NCBI GenBank assembly: GCA_900545135.1
Contig: UQXL01000011.1
Location: forward strand, 1 to 64,000
Source of the DNA: an uncultured Eubacteriales bacterium
GTDB lineage: Bacteria; Bacillota; Clostridia; Peptostreptococcales; Anaerovoracaceae
DNA length: 64,000 nucleotides
Direction: 5' to 3'
This document shows positions 1 through 9,212 of the stretch, in pieces; positions within the stretch are counted from its first letter, which is position 1, and each line of letters begins with the position of its first letter. The position numbers were made by a program, and so were the translations under genes. The notes under the pieces were generated by a model, which was not told where the DNA came from, made no database searches, and saw nothing but the letters and a program-made list of their open reading frames with translations.

Positions 1-1
1 C

Positions 2-1018
2 GGACTGCTGCTGGAGTCCGGCAACGATGCAGCCGTAGCTCTGGCCATAGCGACAGCAGGATCGGTAGAGGATTTCGCCGCTATGATGAACGAGAGAGCA
101 AAGGAGATAGGCTGCACCAACACTAATTTCGTCAATCCCAGCGGTCTGGCAGATGAGAATCATTATTCCACGGCCAGAGATATGGTGATGATCGCTAAAG
201 AGGCTCTCTCCAATGAAACTGTGAGAAAAATAGCAGGAACTGCAGAACACACCATACCGGCCACCAACGCTTACGAAGAGAGAAATCTCGAAAATACAAA
301 CTATTTCCTCAAGGGAGTGGATAAAGAGGTAAACGGCAAGAAAATCAAAGTGGACAAGTATGATGGTGTATTCGGAGGTAAGACAGGCTATGTCGGAGAA
401 GATAAGGCTGCGCTGGTAACCGGGCTGTCCGCAGACGGGCTTGAAATCTACTCGTTGGTCATGGGCAGCAGTCTGGAGGGACGGTACAGCGACGTCAAAG
501 AACTCATGGACTACGGCAAAGCCAACGTGTCTAAATATACTGTGTTTGAAAAAGGCGACGAGTTCGGCAAAGTCAAGCTGCTCGGCGGTGCGGTAAACAA
601 AGTTAAAGCCGTCGCCGCAGATAACGGATACATAAATCTGCCGGAGGGAGTTTCAGCCTCTCTGGTGACCACTGAATGTGTGTATACCGACAGCCTGTTC
701 GCTCCCGTTAAAAAAGGACAGAAGATAGGCGTCGTGGAAGTGTACATAGCCGGCGAGCTGAAAAAGACTGTAGAACTGGTTGCGGCTGAAGACATCAAGG
801 AGGGCTGGTTCCTGTCCGGAATAGGAATAAGCAATTTTCAGACCGTGATGATAGGCGTTTTTCTCGCCGTAATTTTGATAGGATTTGTGACGATAATATC
901 AATGAGGATAAGAAACAAGAGAAAGCTGGCCAGGATAAGAAGGAGAAAGCTTGAAGAGGAAGCTTTGAGACAGCTGGAACGCGAAGAAGATCTTAAGAGG
1001 AGAGGCTGGCGCTTTTAA
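2..1018 (+). CDS. D-alanyl-D-alanine carboxypeptidase (low-molecular-weight PBP), 5' end missing
   Basis: The frame is open from base 2, so the gene starts left of the window. The family trims the terminal D-alanine from peptidoglycan pentapeptides at the outer face of the membrane. The SxN active-site motif is visible as SGN near the left edge, and the KTG box lies in the stretch GGKTGY; the SxxK serine motif must lie upstream. A beta-rich C-terminal domain follows, then one membrane helix (FQTVMIGVFLAVILIGFV) and an Arg/Glu-rich cytoplasmic tail of about 45 residues. This matches the DacF/PBP5 layout of Firmicutes, although the tail is longer than a simple amphipathic anchor. uvrC begins 20 bases downstream. 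Confidence 0.9.
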   Translation, partial: GLLLESGNDAAVALAIATAGSVEDFAAMMNERAKEIGCTNTNFVNPSGLADENHYSTARDMVMIAKEALSNETVRKIAGTAEHTIPATNAYEERNLENTNYFLKGVDKEVNGKKIKVDKYDGVFGGKTGYVGEDKAALVTGLSADGLEIYSLVMGSSLEGRYSDVKELMDYGKANVSKYTVFEKGDEFGKVKLLGGAVNKVKAVAADNGYINLPEGVSASLVTTECVYTDSLFAPVKKGQKIGVVEVYIAGELKKTVELVAAEDIKEGWFLSGIGISNFQTVMIGVFLAVILIGFVTIISMRIRNKRKLARIRRRKLEEEALRQLEREEDLKRRGWRF

Positions 1019-1038
1019 ACGGCGCCTCCGGCAGCAAT

Positions 1039-2862
1039 ATGTTCGACATAAAAGAAAACTTAAAAAAACTCCCGGATGAACCGGGAGTTTATATGCATAA
1101 GGACAAACTGGGGCAGGTAATATACGTGGGCAAAGCCATTTCTCTGCGCAACAGAGTGCGGCAGTATTTTCAGAGCTCTGCAAACCACAGTCCCAAGGTT
1201 CGTTCCATGGTGGCCAACATCGCCGAGTTTGAGTATATAAGATGCCAGACAGAGATGGAAGCCCTTATTTTGGAGTGCAATCTGATAAAAAAATACGCTC
1301 CCAAATATAACGTGCTGCTCAGGGACGACAAGACATATCCGTATATCAAGGTGACGGTTTCCGAGGAATTTCCCCGCGTAGTCAAGACGAGGATAGTAAA
1401 AAAAGACGGCAATAAATACTTCGGACCTTACAGCGATGCCGGAGCCGTCAACGATACAATAGAGCTGCTGAACAAAATATTCAGGCTCAAGAGATGCTCC
1501 GCAGTGAAGTTTCCACAGGGGCAGAGACCATGCCTCAATTATCATATAAAAGACTGCCGCGGAATATGTACAGGGACGGCCGACAGAGATGAGTATATGG
1601 AATGTATAGACAGCGTTTTGGAATTTCTTTCGGGGAAGCAGAAGAAAGTCCTCGATCACCTGAAAAGCGAGATGGACAGAGCCGCCGAAGCTCTCGATTT
1701 TGAAGAGGCCGCCAGATTCAGGGATTACATTGCGGGAGTCAAGTCTCTCAAGGAGACTCAGCGTGTGACGATGACCAGCGGCAAGGATTTGGACGTCGTA
1801 ATACCGATAGGCAAAGGAGACGAATCGTCGGTTGTCCTCTTCCCGGTGAGGGACGGCAAGCTCAGCGGCAGGGAGACTTTCGCCATGCAGGCGGAGGGAG
1901 AGGACGACTATGATTCCATAGTGGGACAGTTCATAAAACAGTATTACAGCCAGTGGTCATCAATTCCGCCGGAAATAGTCCTGGCCAAGCCTCTTGCGGA
2001 GAGTCATCTCATAGAGGAGTATCTTCAAAGCCTTGAGACAGGCAGAAAGGTCCGCATAACAGTCCCTCAGAGAGGGCCGAAGAAGGCTCTGCTCGAGCTG
2101 GCGAAAAAAGACGCCGAGGAGATGGAAAAGATGCTGGAAGATAAGCTGAAAAGCGCAAAGGAAAAAGAGGATCAGCTGATTGCAAGGCTCTATACTATAT
2201 TGGGCGTGAAGAAAGACTTATACAGAATCGAGTCTTACGATATTTCCAATACCAACGGAGTGGACACCGTCGGAGCCATGGTGGTTTTCAACAATTTGAA
2301 ACCTGTGAAGAAAGACTACAGGCGCTTTAAGATAAAAACCGTGGAGGGGCCGGACGATTACGCAAGCTTGCAGGAAATGCTCTACAGGCGTTTCAAGAGA
2401 GCGGCGGCAGGAGACCCCGGCTTTGCCAAACTTCCGGATCTGATCCTGATGGACGGAGGCCAGGGTCAGGTGACGGCCGCGGAAAAAGTCCTGACCGCCA
2501 TGAAACTTTCAATCCCCGTCTTGGGAATGGCCAAAGATGACAGCCACAGGACGAGGGCGCTTGTAAACGGCAGAGGCCATGAGCTGGTGCTGACAGAGGA
2601 GCCGATGATGTTCAGGTACTGCGGGCGCATACAGGAGGAGGTTCACCGCTTCGCCATAGAATATCACAGAGGTCTGAGAAACAGGAACTCCATAGGTTCA
2701 GCCCTCGATAATATAAGCGGCATAGGACCGATCAAGAGAAACGCTCTTCTGGCATATTTCAACTCGATAGACGAGATCAAAAAAGCTGATGTGGATGAGC
2801 TGATGGAGGTCGACGGCATAACCAGAGCCAATGCTGAAGCCATAAAGCAATATTTTAGTTGA
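1039..2862 (+). CDS. uvrC: Excinuclease ABC subunit C
   Basis: UvrC makes the two incisions around DNA lesions in nucleotide excision repair, acting with UvrA and UvrB. The 607-residue length is normal for the family. The N-terminal GIY-YIG nuclease domain is present (GVYMHKDKLGQVIYVGKA), followed by a UVR motif region (DFEEAARFRDYI), the RNase H-like C-terminal nuclease domain (SYDISNTNG, LILMDGGQGQ) and the terminal helix-hairpin-helix pair (ISGIGPIKRNALL). The first codons contain a strong inverted repeat (see 1066-1090). No strong ribosome binding site is visible before the ATG, which lies 20 bases after the carboxypeptidase stop, so coupling to the upstream gene is likely. Confidence 0.96.
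   Translation: MFDIKENLKKLPDEPGVYMHKDKLGQVIYVGKAISLRNRVRQYFQSSANHSPKVRSMVANIAEFEYIRCQTEMEALILECNLIKKYAPKYNVLLRDDKTYPYIKVTVSEEFPRVVKTRIVKKDGNKYFGPYSDAGAVNDTIELLNKIFRLKRCSAVKFPQGQRPCLNYHIKDCRGICTGTADRDEYMECIDSVLEFLSGKQKKVLDHLKSEMDRAAEALDFEEAARFRDYIAGVKSLKETQRVTMTSGKDLDVVIPIGKGDESSVVLFPVRDGKLSGRETFAMQAEGEDDYDSIVGQFIKQYYSQWSSIPPEIVLAKPLAESHLIEEYLQSLETGRKVRITVPQRGPKKALLELAKKDAEEMEKMLEDKLKSAKEKEDQLIARLYTILGVKKDLYRIESYDISNTNGVDTVGAMVVFNNLKPVKKDYRRFKIKTVEGPDDYASLQEMLYRRFKRAAAGDPGFAKLPDLILMDGGQGQVTAAEKVLTAMKLSIPVLGMAKDDSHRTRALVNGRGHELVLTEEPMMFRYCGRIQEEVHRFAIEYHRGLRNRNSIGSALDNISGIGPIKRNALLAYFNSIDEIKKADVDELMEVDGITRANAEAIKQYFS
1066..1090 (+). other. Perfect 10-bp hairpin at codons 10-18 of uvrC
   Basis: AAACTCCCGG and CCGGGAGTTT are exact inverted repeats separated by the 5-base loop ATGAA, inside the start of uvrC. 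The 3' arm ends in TTT followed by ATAT. It could slow translation or act as a weak attenuator; its function is inferred only from its strength. Confidence 0.6.
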
Positions 2863-2888
2863 TAAAATTACCGTATCTGTGATATACT
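2859..2888 (+). promoter_or_regulatory. Candidate sigma-A promoter for the DUF1292 gene
   Basis: TTGATA and TATACT are separated by 18 bases, starting at the end of uvrC and about 90 bases before the next start codon. A GC-rich palindrome (GCGGCGCCGC) lies in the leader. Confidence 0.5.
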
Positions 2889-2980
2889 GACCTTGCGGCG
2901 GCGCCGCGGGTTGATACGCGCGCCAATTTGCATGTATTTGTATATAACATTTATAAAATAAATTTATGGAGGAACAAAGA

Positions 2981-3256
2981 ATGGCACAAGATAAAAAAGC
3001 ACCTGAAATCGAAGAGGCTGATTTTATAACTCTCGAATTTGACGACGGAGCTGAAGTAGAATGTGAGATCATGGGAGTGTTCGACTTTGAAGGAAAAGAA
3101 TATATAGCCCTGATTCCGGACGACGATACAGATGATGTTTACATCTACGGATACAAAGAAGTCGGCGACGACGAGTTCGAGCTTGTCGACATCGAAGACG
3201 ACGCTGAGTTTGAAAAGGTCGTAGCTGAATTCGATAAAATAATGGAAGAAGAATAA
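2981..3256 (+). CDS. DUF1292 (UPF0473/YrzB-like) protein
   Basis: A 91-residue, strongly acidic protein with repeated D/E tracts and the DUF1292 pattern TLEFDDGAEVECEI ... FEGKEYIALIP. The family is widespread in Firmicutes and its function is unknown; it is typically small, acidic and cytoplasmic. The start was set at the second ATG because GGAGG sits at the right distance before it and would be inside the coding region if the earlier ATG (2966) were used. No membrane segment or signal peptide is seen. Confidence 0.88.
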   Translation: MAQDKKAPEIEEADFITLEFDDGAEVECEIMGVFDFEGKEYIALIPDDDTDDVYIYGYKEVGDDEFELVDIEDDAEFEKVVAEFDKIMEEE

Positions 3257-3263
3257 TTTTTAC

Positions 3264-3293
3264 AGGAGGGCCCAAAAGACAGGGTCCTCTTTT
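3264..3293 (+). terminator. Intrinsic terminator after the DUF1292 gene
   Basis: GAGGGCCC and GGGTCCTC form an 8-bp stem with an 8-base loop, followed by TTTTA. Confidence 0.55.
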
Positions 3294-3307
3294 ACGGAGG
3301 TAGCATA

Positions 3308-4693
3308 GTGGAAAGGTATGATATAATAATTGCCGGAGCAGGAGCCAGCGGCGTCTTCATGGCTTACGAGCTGACTAAGCTGGGCTGCGGCGCCAAAGTC
3401 CTGATGGTAGATAAAGGCGCGCCCCTTGAAAAGAGACAGTGTCCCATAAAGAAAGGCTTGACGCCTACATGCGTCAAATGCAGTCCGTGCCATATAATGA
3501 ACGGATACGGAGGGGCCGGAACTCTTTCCGACGGAAAGTACAATATAACTACTCAGTTCGGCGGAGACCTGCACAAATATGTAGGTACGGAGGAAGCCAT
3601 GTCTCTGATGGAGTATGTGGACAGCGTGCTGTGCAGCATGGGCGGAAAAGACGCCAAGCTTTACGAGACCAGCAGAGAGCTTAAAACGAAAGCGCTCCAC
3701 TACGATCTTCATCTTCTCGAGGCCAAGGTGCGTCATCTCGGAACCGACAGAAACGTCGAGATCCTAGGCAGAATATTCGACTATATATCTTCTGGCATAG
3801 ATACGAAATTCTATACGACTTTGGACAAGGTGGAAAAGCTCAGCGACGGAACCTTCAAAGTCATCACAGACAAAGGCGAAGAATTCCTCTGCAGAAATTT
3901 GGTGCTGGCAGCCGGACGCTCAGGATCAAAGTGGATAAGCTCAGTCTGCGACAGTCTCGGCATCAAGCAGAAGAAAAACAGAGTGGACATAGGTGTCAGA
4001 GTGGAGCTGCCTGCCGAAATTTTCAAGCATATAACCGACGACGTATATGAAAGCAAATTCGTGTACCAGACCGATAAATACAACGATCTGGTGAGAACTT
4101 TCTGCATGAACCCTTACGGCGAGGTGGTATCGGAAAACACCAACGGCATCGTCACCGTCAACGGACACAGCTACGCCGATCCGGCGCTGAGGACTGAGAA
4201 CACCAACTTTGCACTGCTGGTTTCCAACACTTTCACCGAGCCTTTTGAAGACAGTAACGAGTACGGAGAGTCTATCGCCAAGCTTTCCAATATGCTGGGC
4301 GGAGGCGTGCTTCTTCAGCGCTTTGGTGACTTGGTCAAAGGAAGAAGATCGAGCGAGAGACGAATGGAAAAATGCTTCACAAGGCCGACCCTCAAAGCTA
4401 CAGCCGGGGATTTGAGTCTGGTCATACCTAAGAGGCAGCTTGACGATATAATAGAGATGATATATGCTTTAGACAAGATCGCGCCGGGAACGGCCAATGA
4501 AGATACTCTGCTTTACGGCGTGGAGGTCAAGTTCTACAATATGAAAGTGGACGTGGATAATAATCTTCAGACAGAAGTCGACGGGCTTTACGTTCTCGGA
4601 GACGGTTCAGGAGTCACCCACTCGCTTTCACAGGCTTCGGCCAGCGGAGTGTATGCAGCCAGGATACTGAATGAAAAATACGGCGCGCGCTAA
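3308..4693 (+). CDS. NAD(P)/FAD-dependent oxidoreductase (COG2509-like dehydrogenase)
   Basis: A 461-residue flavoprotein. The N-terminus carries the Rossmann dinucleotide motif GAGASG after a short beta strand, and the C-terminus has the second FAD contact GLYVLGDGSGVTHSLSQASASG. A cysteine-rich stretch (residues about 44-61: CPIKK...TCVKCSPCHIMNGYGGAGTLSDGK) is typical of this group of uncharacterised FAD-dependent dehydrogenases in Clostridia. The start is GTG at 3308, six bases after GGAGG. Substrate and pathway cannot be read from sequence. It stands between two short conserved genes of unknown role. Confidence 0.85.
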   Translation: MERYDIIIAGAGASGVFMAYELTKLGCGAKVLMVDKGAPLEKRQCPIKKGLTPTCVKCSPCHIMNGYGGAGTLSDGKYNITTQFGGDLHKYVGTEEAMSLMEYVDSVLCSMGGKDAKLYETSRELKTKALHYDLHLLEAKVRHLGTDRNVEILGRIFDYISSGIDTKFYTTLDKVEKLSDGTFKVITDKGEEFLCRNLVLAAGRSGSKWISSVCDSLGIKQKKNRVDIGVRVELPAEIFKHITDDVYESKFVYQTDKYNDLVRTFCMNPYGEVVSENTNGIVTVNGHSYADPALRTENTNFALLVSNTFTEPFEDSNEYGESIAKLSNMLGGGVLLQRFGDLVKGRRSSERRMEKCFTRPTLKATAGDLSLVIPKRQLDDIIEMIYALDKIAPGTANEDTLLYGVEVKFYNMKVDVDNNLQTEVDGLYVLGDGSGVTHSLSQASASGVYAARILNEKYGAR

Positions 4694-4717
4694 AAGATAA
4701 CAGGAAGGTATAAGCAT

Positions 4718-4978
4718 ATGAGTGAGAATTTTAAGTTTTTTCAGCACAAAGAGTGCGAATATTTTCCTTGCCACAAGACCAGCAACAAGGAGAACTTCAA
4801 TTGTCTCTTCTGCTACTGTCCGCTTTATGCGCTGGGGGATAAATGCGGCGGCAATTTCAAATATCTGGACGGCGGGATAAAGGACTGTTCAGACTGCCTG
4901 ATACCCCACAGTCCGAAAGGGTATGACTACATCATATCAAAATACGGCGAAATATTGGAGCTGGCAAAGAAAAAATAA
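4718..4978 (+). CDS. Cysteine-rich small domain protein
   Basis: An 86-residue protein with eight cysteines arranged like the cysteine-rich small domain family (ECEYFPCHK ... FNCLFCYCPLY ... KCGG ... DCSDC), which suggests a metal or Fe-S site. The family is common in anaerobes and sometimes sits beside cobalamin genes, but no such genes are present here. It lies 24 bases after the flavoprotein and is probably cotranscribed with it. Function is unknown. Confidence 0.8.
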   Translation: MSENFKFFQHKECEYFPCHKTSNKENFNCLFCYCPLYALGDKCGGNFKYLDGGIKDCSDCLIPHSPKGYDYIISKYGEILELAKKK

Positions 4979-5080
4979 GGTTAAAACAAAAATAAGGCTA
5001 AAACCACATGCGCTGGGTCTTGCGCCCTGCTGACGGCCGCCGGCTGATGGCTGCGGCCGGTTTCATAAACGGAAATAAGT

Positions 5081-5129
5081 CCGCCCTTTTGTGATGCGAT
5101 TGCGACGCGATCAACAGGGCGGGTTTTTT
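5081..5129 (+). terminator. Intrinsic terminator
   Basis: CCGCCCT pairs with AGGGCGG across a loop of about 28 bases, followed by a six-T run. It closes the 3308-4978 unit. The 100 bases before it contain a further GGCCGC/GCGGCC inverted repeat. Confidence 0.6.
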
Positions 5130-5238
5130 CGCACAGAAAAAATGAAAGTATCAATTTCCGCCAAAGCGGCAAAAATATGTAATCATAAAGTCATTTCTCC
5201 GCATATCCTGTTAGGTAGAATATGAAAGGAGATTTATT

Positions 5239-5871
5239 ATGTTTTTAATAATCGTTGGAACAGGGGTTATGGGAAATATCATAAGAAAATGCGCCGAAGA
5301 AGACGGAACATTCGACAAAATCGAAATGATAGAACCTCTGGATAAAAAATGGCCTGCAGAAAGAGCCGACCTTATAATAGATTTCAGCCACCCGAAAGCC
5401 ATACAGGGCATATATGAATACGCCAGAGAACAAGGAGGAAATATACCTGTAGTCATAGGCACCACAGGGCATACGGAAGACGACGAGGAGATCATCAGGC
5501 TTCTCGAGAAGATATGCCCTATCTGCAGAAAGACTAACTTTTCAAGAGGCATAGCCGTAATGAATAAGCTGGCCGGGGAGGGTAAAAGGCTGACAGAGGA
5601 CTGCGGCGGCTGCGACATATCGGTTGAAGAAATACATCATAACAGAAAAATAGACGCGCCCAGCGGAACTGCCAAGACTTTGTGCTCCGTGCTCGGAGTG
5701 CCCGAGGAAAAGGCCGTTTCACTGAGGCTGGGAACGGTTTTCGGAAAACATAAGGTGTATTTTGCACTGGAGGATGAAGTCATCGAGATAACTCATACGG
5801 CTTATTCAAAGAAAATTTTCGCCAGCGGGGCTTTAGAAGAGGGCAAAAGAATGCTTGGAATACAGAGCTGA
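5239..5871 (+). CDS. dapB: 4-hydroxy-tetrahydrodipicolinate reductase
   Basis: DapB reduces hydroxy-tetrahydrodipicolinate with NAD(P)H in the diaminopimelate/lysine pathway. The N-terminal nucleotide motif (GTGVMGN) and the catalytic signature EEIHHNRKIDAPSGTA are both present. At 210 residues it is shorter than the usual 240-270, because the Rossmann half is trimmed; the catalytic half is intact. AAAGGAG precedes the ATG at good spacing. No other dap genes are in the window. Confidence 0.92.
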   Translation: MFLIIVGTGVMGNIIRKCAEEDGTFDKIEMIEPLDKKWPAERADLIIDFSHPKAIQGIYEYAREQGGNIPVVIGTTGHTEDDEEIIRLLEKICPICRKTNFSRGIAVMNKLAGEGKRLTEDCGGCDISVEEIHHNRKIDAPSGTAKTLCSVLGVPEEKAVSLRLGTVFGKHKVYFALEDEVIEITHTAYSKKIFASGALEEGKRMLGIQS

Positions 5872-5966
5872 CGAGAGGTTTTTGGGGGTTTGCTGCAGGG
5901 GGGGGCGGCGAGCGGCTTTTAGGGTTTTGATTCAGGGGCTTGCGAGCGGTTTTGGGGACTTTTCAG

Positions 5967-5995
5967 TTGACTAAATTTGAAAAATATGCTAAAAA
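5967..5995 (+). promoter_or_regulatory. Sigma-A promoter for the CYTH gene
   Basis: TTGACT, 17 bases, TAAAAA, about 40 bases before the start at 6038. The 90 bases before it are G-rich with two copies of GCGAGCGG followed by a T run and Gs. Confidence 0.55.
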
Positions 5996-6037
5996 TATTC
6001 AAGACACGACAAAAGATAACTGACATTGGAGAAAAAT

Positions 6038-6676
6038 ATGGAAGTAGAACTGAAATTCCTGGTCGAAGACAAGCTGGCCAGAGACAGAATTTTGCAGGAC
6101 AATTACCTCGAAGAGATGATGCATGAGGGCTCGAGAGAAGAGATCCGGATGAACGCCACGTATTTTGACACGAAGGATATGGATCTGTGCAGAAATAAGA
6201 TGGCTCTCAGAGTCAGGTTTGAAAACGGCAAGCCGATAGCGACTCTGAAGTGGGGCGGAAGCAGTGAAAACGGACTTCACATCAGAGGTGAGCTGAACGT
6301 CCACGTGGAGGAAGCGTTCATGGAGTCGCCGAACTTAAGCATTTTTAAGGGAAGTGAAATATACGGCGAACTGCTTGAGCTTGCAGGAGATAAGGAACTG
6401 ATACCGCTGATGGAAGTCGAATGTCTCCGCAGACAGATGATGGTCGACACAGGAAAGTCCATAAGCATGGTCTCTCTTGACGTAGGTCAGGTGATAACTT
6501 CCGGGGGGAGTTCGGATATTTCCGAACTGGAAGTAGAGCTTTACTCAGGGGACAGAGACGATATGATCAAGATGGGGAGAAAGCTGGCTTCAAAATATAA
6601 CCTTAAGGAAAGCAATGTGAGCAAATTCCAGAGAGGCCTGGCGCTGCTGGGAGCCGGAGAAACCTGCGGTGAATAA
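6038..6676 (+). CDS. CYTH domain protein (triphosphate tunnel metalloenzyme)
   Basis: A 212-residue protein opening with the ExExK signature (EVELKF), the defining metal/phosphate site of the CYTH superfamily (class IV adenylate cyclase, thiamine triphosphatase, tripolyphosphatase). Further tunnel-like positions follow: ATYFDT, LRVRFENG, TLKWGG, ELEVELYSG. The start is the ATG after GGAG. The exact triphosphate substrate cannot be assigned; inorganic tripolyphosphatase is the commonest activity for bacterial members of this size. Confidence 0.85.
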   Translation: MEVELKFLVEDKLARDRILQDNYLEEMMHEGSREEIRMNATYFDTKDMDLCRNKMALRVRFENGKPIATLKWGGSSENGLHIRGELNVHVEEAFMESPNLSIFKGSEIYGELLELAGDKELIPLMEVECLRRQMMVDTGKSISMVSLDVGQVITSGGSSDISELEVELYSGDRDDMIKMGRKLASKYNLKESNVSKFQRGLALLGAGETCGE

Positions 6677-6743
6677 TGCGGCGGATAAATCATCAGAAAA
6701 TCCGCGATGAATAGGCCATACAGCCATAAAAATAATAAAAACG

Positions 6744-6797
6744 GAGGACGTTCTAAAAGCCGTGACATTTATCAGGCGTGAAAGAAACGTCCTCTTT
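6744..6797 (+). terminator. Probable terminator after the CYTH gene
   Basis: GAGGACGTT and AACGTCCTC form a 9-bp stem over a long loop, followed by TTT. Confidence 0.45.
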
Positions 6798-6828
6798 CAA
6801 TTGGACGGCCGGCTAAATTGTCGACGCT

Positions 6829-6912
6829 GCCGTCAATATGACCCCGACTGTCGTCAATATGACTTCATCTGCCGTCAATATGACCTCATCTGCCGGATAT
6901 TTGACCTTCAAT
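6829..6912 (+). repeat. Four 21-bp iterons with GTCA-ATA-TGAC cores
   Basis: Units begin at 6829, 6850, 6871 and 6892 with a period of exactly 21 bases. The first three contain GTCAATATGAC, an inverted repeat GTCA/TGAC with a 3-base centre. The fourth is degenerate (GGATATTTGACC). Two-helical-turn spacing would place all sites on the same DNA face. The array lies about 170 bases before the tig promoter in a gap of about 500 bases with no credible gene. Confidence 0.8.
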
Positions 6913-7082
6913 CAGCATGTAAACTACAAGAAACATATGCCAATGGGCCGGTTATCGGAGATCAAAGCCTCGTTTCACAGGTAATCGGGAAGAAAACCAA
7001 AGAAAAATATCAGTTTTGCATTGAAATAACGAAGATAATTTGCAATAACGGCGGAAAATACAAAATTTGACCGTGTATATAC

Positions 7083-7111
7083 TTTACTTTATCGCAGTTT
7101 CGCGGTATAAT
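7083..7111 (+). promoter_or_regulatory. Sigma-A promoter for tig
   Basis: TTTACT, 17 bases, TATAAT, about 75 bases before the tig start. Confidence 0.6.
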
Positions 7112-7185
7112 ATTATGCAATTGTCCGTTATTTGACGAGACACAGATCGTACGTTGTCTGACGGAACTTAGGAGGATAGATTTTA

Positions 7186-8469
7186 ATGAAAGCAACATTT
7201 ATTTCAAGAGAAAAAAACGATGTTAAATTTACAATGGAATTCACGGCGGAAGAGTTTGAAAACGCCCAGATCAAAGCTTACCAGCAGAATAAGAACAAAT
7301 TTCAGATAGACGGTTTCAGAAAGGGCAAAGCTCCGAGAAGCATAATAGAAAAGCGCTACGGAGAGGGAATCTTTTTTGAAGATGCCATCGATCTGCTTTT
7401 CAGCGAGCACTACGCCAAGGCTCTCGCGGAACTGGAACTTGAGGTCATCGACAGCCCTGCGGCTGAATTCAGCAAAATAGCCAAAGGAGAGGGCTTTACG
7501 GCAACTATAACAGTTCCTTGCTATCCTGTAGTTGAAGTCAAGGACTACAAGGGAGTAGAAATTGAAAAGGTAGAACAGGAAGTAAAAGACGAGGACGTCG
7601 ATAAAGATATAGAAGCTCTGCAGAAGAGAAACGCCAGAGTAGTCAGCGTCGAGAGAGAAGCCAAGGAAGGCGATACCGTTGTTCTCGACTACGCCGGATT
7701 TGTAGGTGAAGAACAGTTTGAAGGCGGCACTGCAGAGAGACAGGAGCTCAAGCTGGGATCAGGCATGTTCATACCTGGATTTGAAGAACAGCTTGTAGGA
7801 GCTAAACCGGGAGATAAAAAAGACGTGAACGTTACTTTCCCGGAAGAATACCACGCTGAAAATCTGGCAGGCAAAGAAGCTGTTTTCCACTGCACTGTCC
7901 ACGAAGTAAAAGAAGAACAGCTGCCTGAGATAGACGATGAATTCGTAAAAGATGTCAGCGAATATGACACTCTTGAGGAATTAAAAAAGGCAACCAGGGA
8001 AAGACTAGAAAAGTACGCAAAAGCAGGCGCAGAGACTAAGATGCAGGACGCGGCTTTGGTCAAAGTCGTGGAAGCCAACGAAGTGGAAGTACCGGTCGTC
8101 ATGATAGAGGATGAGATGAGCAGAATGATGCAGGAACTGGATCAGCAGCTTCGCTATCAGGGACTCAATCTTGGCCAGTACATGGAATTCACCGGCAAGG
8201 ACATGGCAGCTTTCAGAGACGAGATAAAGCCTGACGCTGAAAGACAGGTAAAGACAAGGATCATACTCAACAGCATAGTTGACGCAGAAAAGATAGAAGT
8301 TTCCGATGAGGAAATGGAAGAAGAGATCAGCGTTATGGCAGAGCAGTATCAGACCACGGCCGACAAGATAAAGGAAATGATCGGCGTAGAAAATCTGACT
8401 TATCTGCAGAAAGACATCAAGGTCAAGAAAGCCATCAAGTTTATCTACGACAACGCGGTGATAAAATAA
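7186..8469 (+). CDS. tig: Trigger factor, ribosome-associated chaperone/prolyl isomerase
   Basis: Trigger factor binds the ribosome tunnel exit and protects nascent chains. The 427-residue protein has the ribosome-binding segment with the [17 protein letters not shown] signature (around residues 44-60), a central FKBP-type domain (residues about 150-240: [28 protein letters not shown]) and the helical C-terminal chaperone arms. GGAGG precedes the ATG. It leads a proteostasis block with clpP, clpX and lon, a common Firmicute order. Confidence 0.97.
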   Translation: MKATFISREKNDVKFTMEFTAEEFENAQIKAYQQNKNKFQIDGFRKGKAPRSIIEKRYGEGIFFEDAIDLLFSEHYAKALAELELEVIDSPAAEFSKIAKGEGFTATITVPCYPVVEVKDYKGVEIEKVEQEVKDEDVDKDIEALQKRNARVVSVEREAKEGDTVVLDYAGFVGEEQFEGGTAERQELKLGSGMFIPGFEEQLVGAKPGDKKDVNVTFPEEYHAENLAGKEAVFHCTVHEVKEEQLPEIDDEFVKDVSEYDTLEELKKATRERLEKYAKAGAETKMQDAALVKVVEANEVEVPVVMIEDEMSRMMQELDQQLRYQGLNLGQYMEFTGKDMAAFRDEIKPDAERQVKTRIILNSIVDAEKIEVSDEEMEEEISVMAEQYQTTADKIKEMIGVENLTYLQKDIKVKKAIKFIYDNAVIK

Positions 8470-8501
8470 GTGCGGCCAGAAGGACATCGGGAGAGCATCT
8501 G

Positions 8502-8521
8502 GGCCGGACGATAGTCCGGCC
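8502..8521 (+). other. 8-bp hairpin between tig and clpP
   Basis: GGCCGGAC and GTCCGGCC around the loop GATA. No T run follows, so it is not a classical terminator. A further CCGGCCGTGCGGCCG motif follows. This may be an mRNA processing or stability element. Confidence 0.5.
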
Positions 8522-8608
8522 AGAGCGATACGGCAGTCCGGCCGTGCGGCCGAGCGGCTGAAATGGCGCCGCGCATTACAAAAAGCGCAAAGAGAAAGGG
8601 GCATGAAA

Positions 8609-9190
8609 ATGGCATTAGTACCATACGTAATCGAACAGACCAGCAGAGGAGAGAGGGCGTACGATATCTATTCCAGACTTTTAAAGGACAGGATAATATT
8701 CCTGGGAGAAGAGATAGACGACCATGTGGCCAGCCTTGTGGTCGCTCAGCTGCTGTTTCTTGAGGCGGAAGACCCTGAAAAGGATATCTGCATATACATC
8801 AACAGTCCGGGAGGCTCGGTGACGGCAGGAATGGCTATCTATGATACGATGCAGTACATCAAGCCTGACGTGTCGACTATATGCGTGGGTCTGGCAGCCA
8901 GCATGGGGGCTTTCCTCCTTTCATCAGGAACAAAGGGAAAGAGAATGGCGCTGCCTAACGCGGAAATAATGATTCATCAGCCTCTGGGCGGGGTAAAAGG
9001 TCAGGCAGAGGATATAAAGATCCATGCGGACTGGATACTGAAGACTAGAGAAAAACTCAACAGGATCCTGGCTGCAAACACAGGCCAGGCTCTGGAGAGA
9101 GTTGAAAAAGATACGGACAGAGATAACTTTATGAGTGCGGAAGAAGCCGCTGGCTACGGCCTCATAGATAAAGTGATCCAGTCCAGATGA
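8609..9190 (+). CDS. clpP: ATP-dependent Clp protease proteolytic subunit
   Basis: ClpP forms the two-ring proteolytic chamber used with ClpX. The 193-residue length is standard. The catalytic serine lies in GLAASMGAF, the histidine in MIHQPLGG and the aspartate in [11 protein letters not shown]. The ATG at 8609 was preferred over 8603 because AAAGGGG is 9 bases before it but only 3 before the earlier ATG; both give proteins matching the family start ([16 protein letters not shown]). clpX follows after 22 bases. Confidence 0.96.
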   Translation: MALVPYVIEQTSRGERAYDIYSRLLKDRIIFLGEEIDDHVASLVVAQLLFLEAEDPEKDICIYINSPGGSVTAGMAIYDTMQYIKPDVSTICVGLAASMGAFLLSSGTKGKRMALPNAEIMIHQPLGGVKGQAEDIKIHADWILKTREKLNRILAANTGQALERVEKDTDRDNFMSAEEAAGYGLIDKVIQSR

Positions 9191-9212
9191 TTTTAGGGGG
9201 AATAAATAAGGT

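Noticed and set aside
6762..7070. 102-codon ORF over the iterons with CRQYD-like repeats
   Set aside because: No ribosome binding site, GTG start, cysteine/arginine pattern imposed by the 21-bp repeats; more likely non-coding.
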